This document shows, piece after piece, positions 57,561 through 64,000 of a stretch of DNA of 64,000 nt; position 1 is the stretch's first letter, and every line of letters starts with the position of its first letter. The position numbers and the translations under genes are program-made. Origin of the DNA: Osedax fenrisi (Eukaryota > Annelida > Polychaeta > Sabellida > Siboglinidae); NCBI GenBank assembly GCA_964019155.1, contig OZ025243.1:30889371-30953370 (forward strand). The letters are read 5' to 3'. The notes beneath the pieces are model-generated. The model was not told the origin of the DNA. It saw only the letters and a list, made by a program, of their open reading frames with translations, and searched no databases.

Positions 57561-57652
57561 ACAGTGACAGTGTCACTGAGTGACTGTCACTTACTATGAC
57601 TCACTATGATAGTGAGTGACTCACTATGATAGTGACAGTCACTCAGTGACTC
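57561..57652. repeat. CAGTGACT-type simple repeat left of TIR element
   Basis: Degenerate, partly palindromic copies of cagtgact / agtcactg (gtgacagtgtcactgagtga and following). The TIR element inserted here. Confidence 0.8.
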
Positions 57653-58487
57653 GGGATATACTAAAACCCGGTTTTATACGGTTCGAATACGGTTTTATCC
57701 GGTTTTAATATAACAATTGATAAATAACATGTTTATTGTTGATTATAACTACTAATATCACTTATACATATTAATATGTATATATTAAATATTATAATAG
57801 AGTTTAATGTGAAAATAATCAGTTTCCAGCATATTATACACATTAATCATATTATTTTCTACCCGATTTGAATAATTTAAATGACAGCTAATGTCCAAAT
57901 ATATTGATAAATAATATGTTTATTGTTAATTATAACTACTAATATCACTTATACATATTAATATGTATATATTAAATATTATAATAGAGTTTAATGTCAA
58001 AATAATCAGTTTCCAGCATATTATACACATAAATCATATTATTTATTATTTTCTACCCGGTTTGAATAATTTAAATGACATCTGATGTCCAAATATATTG
58101 ATAAATGATATGTTTATTGTTAATTATAACTACTAATATCACTTATACATATTAATATGTATATATTAAATATTATAACGGAGTTTAATGTGAAAATAAT
58201 CAGTTTCCAGCATATTATACACATTAATCATATTATTTACTATTTTCTACCCGGTTTGAATAATTTAAATGACAGCTGATGTCCAAATATATTAATGTGT
58301 ATAATATGCTGGAAACTGATTATTTTCACCTTATAAACTATATTATAATATTTAATATATACATATTAATATGTATAAGTGATATTAGTAGTTATAATCA
58401 ACAATAAACATGTTATTTATAAATTCGTATATTCAAACCGAATAAAACCGGATTCAAACCGTATAAAACCGGGTTCTAGTATATCCC
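57653..58487. mobile_element. 835-bp TIR element with internal tandem and inverted repeats
   Basis: The ends GGGATATACTAAAACCCGG and CCGGGTTCTAGTATATCCC are inverted repeats. CAGTGACTC directly flanks both sides, a 9-bp target duplication (at least 8 bp). The interior has three tandem units of about 190 bp (starts 57717, 57904, 58098) and then an inverted partial unit (58290-58420), so the right half folds back. CCGGTTTTAT/ATAAAACCGG motifs repeat near both ends. No coding capacity. Confidence 0.85.
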
Positions 58488-58800
58488 CAGTGACTCACTA
58501 TCAGTGTCAGTGACTGTCGATATTACTAACTTAGTAACTTACTAACTTAGTAACTTACTAACTTAGTAACTTACTAAGTTAGTAGTAACTTATTAACTTA
58601 ATAATTACTTATTAAATTAATTAGCACTGACACAATTAGTAATAGACTATTAATAATTGTGTCAGTGCTAATTAATTTAATAAGTATTACTAATAGTGTC
58701 AGTCACTAACATTATGTTAAACATAGAGTGTTAGTAACACTGTACACTGTCACGGTCACGCTGAGTCAGTGCGTAACTTAGTGTACTACACTCAGTGAGT
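58488..58800. repeat. Simple repeats and hairpin right of TIR element
   Basis: cagtgact repeats resume at 58488, then aacttagtaacttact repeats (58525-58600). A hairpin at 58611-58682 has arms ttaattagcactgacaca and tgtgtcagtgctaattaa, and further cactgtcac repeats run to 58800. Confidence 0.8.
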
Positions 58801-59051
58801 GTACTTTATTATAATTGTTATACCTATAATTTATAAGTTACCTATACTTATTATATATAAATACTATTTTGTGTTTGTCAAATATATTTGAATGATTGTA
58901 AAATATTTACTATTATATTACAAGTATTTAAAATTTACCAATTTTCTGAAAATATAAAATATTATTATAATATATATAATAATTATATTTTATTTATAAT
59001 AATAATAATAATATAATAATTATATTTTATTTATAATAATAATTATATTTA

Positions 59052-59309
59052 TAGGGTTCGAGCCTTGTCCGAACTATTGAATAATTTTAAAAATTGGTCT
59101 TAAATTATTATTTAGAAGTGATCTATATAATTATATATAAATAAATGATCGGCTCTCGTTAAAAACATGGATGCCTTAACATTAGAACGACTTGAAGTGA
59201 TATTAGAGCTATATATATATATATATATATATGGTTATAAGTGAAAACTTCATCTAAGTTCCTGGATGGGATGAAAGGACTCCACCAAATAAAATAACAA
59301 TAACAATAT
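59052..59309 (+). mobile_element. tRNA-derived SINE copy
   Basis: Partial head gggttcgagccttgtccg (B-box-like), body tatttagaagtgatct, tggatgccttaacatt, a TA insertion (59211-59232), gtgaaaacttcatctaagtt and gatgggatgaaaggactcc, tail aacaataacaata. Confidence 0.85.
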
Positions 59310-60211
59310 AATTAATCGGGAAAATTATAATAAATTCATGATTATTTAATATAATGATTGTTCATGATAATATTATACACTTATAAGAAGCGCCCGTACG
59401 AATGGTGACGCTCGTTACTCTACTCGTAATTGAATTTTGAATAAAAGTGTATTTAATCGAGTTCGTAAAATTATCATAGTTTTTACACACGTTTTAACGC
59501 GTTTTAATGTATTTAATGTAAACACTCTACCATCGAGAATACCGAGCACAATATAATAACGACACCCTCAATAATTGTAATGGCTATTGCGTGAGTGACA
59601 CTCAATTATGCTGCGAGTATAGCTTATAGGCTCTGAGTTATAAGTTATGTTACACGTATATATTATATGTATATAATATGTGTATATGTATATATGTAAT
59701 AATAATAATAATATTTATTAGAAAAATTTAATTTTTTTCTGTTAACTTGTATATTATAATATTGTCCTCATAAGCGACTTCAAAGTAATATATTATATTT
59801 ATATATTATATCCATATGTTATATCAATATGTTATATGTATACGTATATGTTATATATTACATGTAATACAGTTATTCTATATCGTATAGCGTGATAACG
59901 TATAGTGAGTTTGAATTCAAAAGCGGAGAGTTAAGTTTCCAAAGGCTATTCTACCTTAGGTGTGATGATATATTACTATCCAGTATGGTAAATAGTTATA
60001 TTACAATATTTAAAATACGATGATTTATCAAAAATAAATGATATAACAAAATATTGAATTGATATCTATTTATAATGTTATAATATAATTTTAAATACTA
60101 TTTTATGTTCTAAGGAATAATGCGTTATATAATGAATATACTTTTTCCCGAGCACGCACAGTGATTACGATTCATCGTCTATATTAAACGCACATATTTA
60201 CGTTAAACAGG
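59310..60211. other. Upstream region of the mTERF3 homologue
   Basis: Contains a LINE 3'-end fragment (59694-59830) and two less AT-rich patches (59390-59640 and 60150-60211) that may hold the promoter. The ATG is preceded by an acceptor-like cgttaaacag, so an untranslated first exon is possible. Confidence 0.35.
59694..59830 (-). mobile_element. LINE 3'-end fragment with AAT tail, family T, copy 2
   Basis: (AAT)n, atttattagaaaaattt and gtcctcataagcgacttcaa, matching 43045 and 63138. Confidence 0.5.
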
Positions 60212-62289
60212 ATGCGTATGTTCATTAAGAATGTGTGTTCAAGGTCGCAATATCTGCTAACTTCTGGAGGAACCACTCGCGGCACGTATCCACTTCTATC
60301 TTCTCAAACCTTCATTCACGTAAGTCTTAGCGAATATGTTTCACTATGTTAATGTTTGCTATAGTTATTAATATGCACGAATAGGGTATTAATACGTATT
60401 TATTTATTTGTGATTTACAATTTAATTTTAATTCCGGTACCTTAATTATAAATATTTTAATAAAAAATTAAAATGTATAAAATTCTCTCTTTTATCCTCA
60501 ATATATTTATATATATATATATATATAATGTATATGTATATAACATATATGTTAATATATGATATTATGTATGCCAATGTATTCTATTATATTAATAATA
60601 TGCTACCAATATATATGTCATTATTTATACTAATATATGTAATATATATATATAAGCTATATATATTATACGCTGTTAAATTAATGATGTCAATGAAATA
60701 TTGTGTATGTATCATATGATATACTATATAGTGAATGTATCATGCACTACTTTCAGAGTACACCCTCTAACCCACCTGACGGTCAAGTGGACAAATCTGT
60801 TGACAGGCAGGCACCCGTCACTAAATCGGAGTCGGAAGCACCTGTCACTGAATCGGATACGGGGATGCTGCTGGAAACCGTTAACAAAGCGCCGTACATG
60901 AAGAACTTATCTAAACTGAAACCGGCGATGAAAGTGAAGTCCTGTAACCTGGCCGCTTACGTCAACCAATCAGAAGTAAGAGATTCTATCGCCCGACCGT
61001 AAACATATCACTAAGAATGTATAGTAACGCTTGTTATTTATGTAGGTTTTGTGTAATTATTTCTTATTATTAGTAATATTATTTTGTTAATTATTTCCAA
61101 TACTAATGTTAAGGTCATCCTAATGTCACCACATTTAGTGCGTGTTTACATGTGAATAGATGTTCACTATAAATACATATTCTCATTGAATATTTGGCCG
61201 ATTGTTAACATTGTATTGCTATATATTTAGATTAATATATCAATAAAATAGAATTTTTTTAATGTAATTTTATATTTCTATATAAAATTCATTGTTGAAC
61301 TAAACCATTAAAAACCGCCTGTGTGGATTAGTTGATTAAGGCTTCAGACACACAAGCAGTAGGACTCGAGATCAAGCCCTGTCCGGACCATTAAAATAGG
61401 TCTTAAAATAATATTTAGAAGTGATCTTATATAATTGTGTATAAATTAATGATTGGCTCTCGTTAAAACCATGGATGCATTAACATGAGAACGGCTTCGA
61501 AAGGTCATTAGAGCCATATATGTTATAAGTGAAAACTTCATCTAAGTTCCTGGATGGGATGAAGGACTCCAACAAAATATCAATAACAATAACAATAACA
61601 ATAGATGAATGCGTATGTGTATATCATCAATGTATCGAAAGTGTTTACTCTTTATATCGACGGTGTATACACATCTATAGATCTATGTATAAAATATTAC
61701 TTAATCAAACAACAATAACACTACCGATAACAACAATGTACCACGACCCACCGTACGCAACACTAAACACCCACCCTCTCTCCATCAGACTCTCACTAAC
61801 CTCGTGAAGTTGGGCGTTAACCTAAGCATCGTCGAGTCTAATGTCGACGCCTCCAATCACCTGCTGAAAGGTAACGCATCTAATCGCCGTGGTAACGAGC
61901 TAAACGCGATACTAGTTGCGGTGCTCACGCGATATAGCTTACCTACTCGTGTAATAAACAATATACATTGTATATTAGTATAGATGTAAAGGTAATAATA
62001 ATATTAAAGTATTTCATATTGTTATTAGATTTCAGTTTAATGTTACATTTGTTCTAAAGTAAATATACATTTTCTGAAATCCTATTTTTATTATATCTCC
62101 CTTAAAAATATCATCTATTCACAATGTTCATTAAAAAATATTAAATTCAATTTATATCTAATCTGAGCAGTGCTCACTATAGGTGCTCAGTGAGCACCTA
62201 TAGTATTCATTGTATACATTTTATACACATTTAAATTAATTCACTTTTATAGATTAATAGTATATAGTATATGTAATAGTATATGTAAA

Positions 62290-62326
<37 letters not shown>

Positions 62327-63612
62327 TAAATATAATCTTTATAAATAATATCAACAAATAAACATATACTTATTATGCTAAAAATTTCGTGATTTATTTT
62401 TAATTAAAACTTTAAAAAACTAATTTATCAAATATGTAAATCAACTTATGTTCAGTGATTGATAAATATTTCTGATGACTATTTGATATAAACACTTTCT
62501 CGCTTATTGAATTATTTTTTCATCGTAAAGTTCAACCCGTGATCATTTGAGCACACCTAAACGATGATTTCTATATCTGATAACGATGTTATGAAATATC
62601 GCGTTGTATGATTTCAAATCACTTAAAGTGTGACTTGCATACTTCGATGCCATCACACACGTGTATGATTACATAACATGATTACGTAACACGATGACAT
62701 AACACTGCCCCCGCCCCCCCACAATAACGCCCGATCATTAATGACACTATTACGTAATATACCTAGATTATATATCGATGATTAGCTTTCGACTGCGATG
62801 AATATCGCTAATGGTATTTAGCTGTGGAAACTATTCATCATTTCCTGTCTCTGTATCTTATTGTGTATCACTATAGCGAGTATTTCAAGTTAAATAAATA
62901 TTAATATGTTATAGTAAGTTTTTTACTTTCTTTATTTTTTTATTTCCCATTTTCTTTGTTTATTTCAATAACGTATAAATTATCATTAGCGCAATTATTT
63001 CAAATTTATACTTTCGCCTATATATATACGTAAACATATACTTACATAAAAAATCGTTACATATTTGCGAAAGTATTTTATTTAGACTATTTTGCGCGTA
63101 TCGGATCTATTTAATGATATCGTCGCCATGTTCTTAATAATAATAATAATAATATTTATTAGAAGAATTTTGTTTTTTTTCCGCTTCAATTTCTAGTTTA
63201 TAATATTGATATTCTCTTTCCTCCTAAAGGACTTCACAATAATGCAGCAGTCTGTTGTCATCGCCCATACTTTTTAACTTGATATTAAATGTATCTACAT
63301 ACACATATACACACCTATACACACACACATACATACATACACACACATACGCACTCACACACATACACACTCACTCACACACACACACTCACACCCACAC
63401 ATGCGCAGACACACACACACATACACCCACACAATCACACCCACCCACACACCCACACCTACACCTACACACACACCCACACATACACACTGCCATTAAC
63501 AGGTGACTTCAAGACCGACATAGAACCCTACCTGCAGTACCTTCACCACATCGGAGTGCCCGACTCCTCCGTTGCTAAGTACATCACTAAGAACCCGGCT
63601 CTCTTCCTACAG
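60212..63612 (+). CDS. mTERF3: mTERF3 (mitochondrial transcription termination factor family) homologue, first four coding exons
   Basis: Exons: 60212-60319 (36 codons, donor GTAAGT), 60757-60975 (73 codons, donor GTAAGA), 61789-61870 (donor GTAACG, phase 1) and 63503-63612 (donor GTTACA). All phases join. The N-terminus MRMFIKNVCSRSQYLL is basic and Ser/Thr-rich, as in a mitochondrial targeting peptide. Exon 2 ends LAAYVNQSE, exon 3 reads TLTNLVKLGVNLSIVES and exon 4 DFKTDIEPYLQYLHHIGV, then SSVAKYITKNPALFLQ. That series matches the start of the helical mTERF repeats of metazoan mTERF3. The family binds nucleic acid in the mitochondrial matrix; mTERF3 (MTERFD1) affects mtDNA transcription and ribosome assembly. 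The remaining exons lie beyond the right edge; 173 residues are visible. Confidence 0.88.
61316..61602 (+). mobile_element. tRNA-derived SINE, full length, in mTERF3 intron 2
   Basis: The most complete copy: head gcctgtgtggattagttgat and actcgagatcaagccctgtc, body ggaccattaaaataggtctt, catgagaacggcttcgaaag, gtgaaaacttcatctaagtt, and an (ACAATA)n tail. Same sense as the host gene. Confidence 0.9.
62165..62205. repeat. Perfect hairpin in mTERF3 intron 3
   Basis: ctataggtgctca followed directly by tgagcacctatag-type complement, preceded by the related agcagtgctcac. Confidence 0.85.
63138..63275 (-). mobile_element. LINE 3'-end fragment with AAT tail, family T, copy 3
   Basis: (AAT)n, atttattagaagaatttt, cctcctaaaggacttcacaa and tgttgtcatcgcccatac. 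The best-preserved copy of the family, inserted in mTERF3 intron 3 just before the CA tract. Confidence 0.6.
63289..63490. repeat. CA-rich microsatellite before mTERF3 exon 4
   Basis: 200 bases of CACACA with T and C interruptions leading straight into the acceptor ccattaacag at 63502. It supplies the pyrimidine-containing tract of the splice site. Confidence 0.9.
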
Positions 63613-63783
63613 GTTACAGGCCACATCGCACCCCCCAGGGTTAAGACGCGGTAGTAAGGGTTACTACAGGTTACAGCCCATATCGGACCCCCCAGGGTTA
63701 AGGCGCGGTATTATGGGTTACTAGGGGTTACAGTATGCGATGTTACAGCCCATAGCCTCCAAGGTTAAGGCGCAGTAGTAAGG
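63604..63783. repeat. Degenerate three-unit tandem repeat covering the exon 4 donor
   Basis: Units begin ctacaggttacaggccacat (63608), ctacaggttacagcccatat (63664) and a weaker ggggttacag ... gttacagcccatagcc (63724), each followed by cccagggttaaggcgcggta or similar. The last six exonic bases and the splice donor are part of the repeated unit. Confidence 0.8.
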
Positions 63784-63864
63784 AATACAGATCTATATCA
63801 TAGTATATAACTATAATACGTAAATAAAACTAGTCATCGAAATTTTTAATATTATATTGCGTAA

Positions 63865-64000
63865 AGCTGCGTTCACATATAGCGATTTTGCATACTATTT
63901 TGCAGCAAAATACTCAGCAAAATCGCAGCGATTTTGCCAGAGTGTTCACACCTAGCAAACATTTTCGTCTACGATTTTGTCGAACTTTGAACTTTGAACG
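63865..64000. mobile_element. Foldback/MITE rich in GCTGCAAAAT, copy 2 (cut by window end)
   Basis: Starts gctgcgttcacatatagcga and repeats attttgcagcaaaat in both orientations, like 42181-42506. Confidence 0.65.

Noticed and set aside
63255..63654. His-Thr-rich protein reading into mTERF3 exon 4
   Set aside because: It is the translated CA tract plus the intron-exon border; the acceptor at 63502 and the phase-1 join explain the exon.

Overview
The window is AT-rich nuclear DNA from a multicellular animal, most likely an arthropod and probably an insect. The evidence is spliced exons with GT..AG borders, one recognisable nuclear gene for a mitochondrial protein (an mTERF3 homologue), several decayed non-LTR retrotransposons of RTE-like and CR1/L2-like type, a tRNA-derived SINE family, terminal-inverted-repeat elements, and very long TA, AAT and CTA microsatellites. 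Nothing prokaryotic is present. The species cannot be named from the sequence alone.

Positions 1-26 kb hold a cluster of four genes whose products I do not recognise. They are two type A genes (14-2953 minus; 23198-26061 plus) and two type B genes (11007-13451 plus; 16175-16972 plus). The A proteins share a C-x2-NIFNQT motif followed by a small cysteine cluster. The B proteins share a repeated LT-x-PLP region and the same C-terminal SNS-ED-LIEKNI block. The 5' flanks of B2 and A2 are plainly homologous although their proteins are not, which ties the two gene types together. All four have low-complexity, disordered-looking proteins with Asn-, Ser/Thr- or Arg/Ser-rich tracts. Between them lie an RTE-like LINE, several TIR elements, a ten-base minisatellite, CR1-like and RTE-like fragments and a SINE.

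Positions 26-60 kb are mostly non-coding. They contain two terminal exons of an unidentified coiled-coil-like gene (32696-32947 and 38185-38343), and the intron between them carries an almost intact L2/CR1-like reverse transcriptase bracketed by CTA-repeat tracts. A compact three-exon gene for a 114-residue unknown protein (49519-50725) has a canonical TATA box upstream. The rest is repeats: an unclassified repeat family in three copies, SINEs, two foldback or MITE elements, an 835-bp TIR element with a 9-bp target duplication, and a long palindrome.

Positions 60.2-64 kb contain the first four coding exons of the mTERF3 homologue, starting with a plausible mitochondrial targeting peptide; the gene runs off the right end. 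The mTERF3, 49.5-kb and 32.7-38.3-kb genes show no functional link to the A/B cluster.
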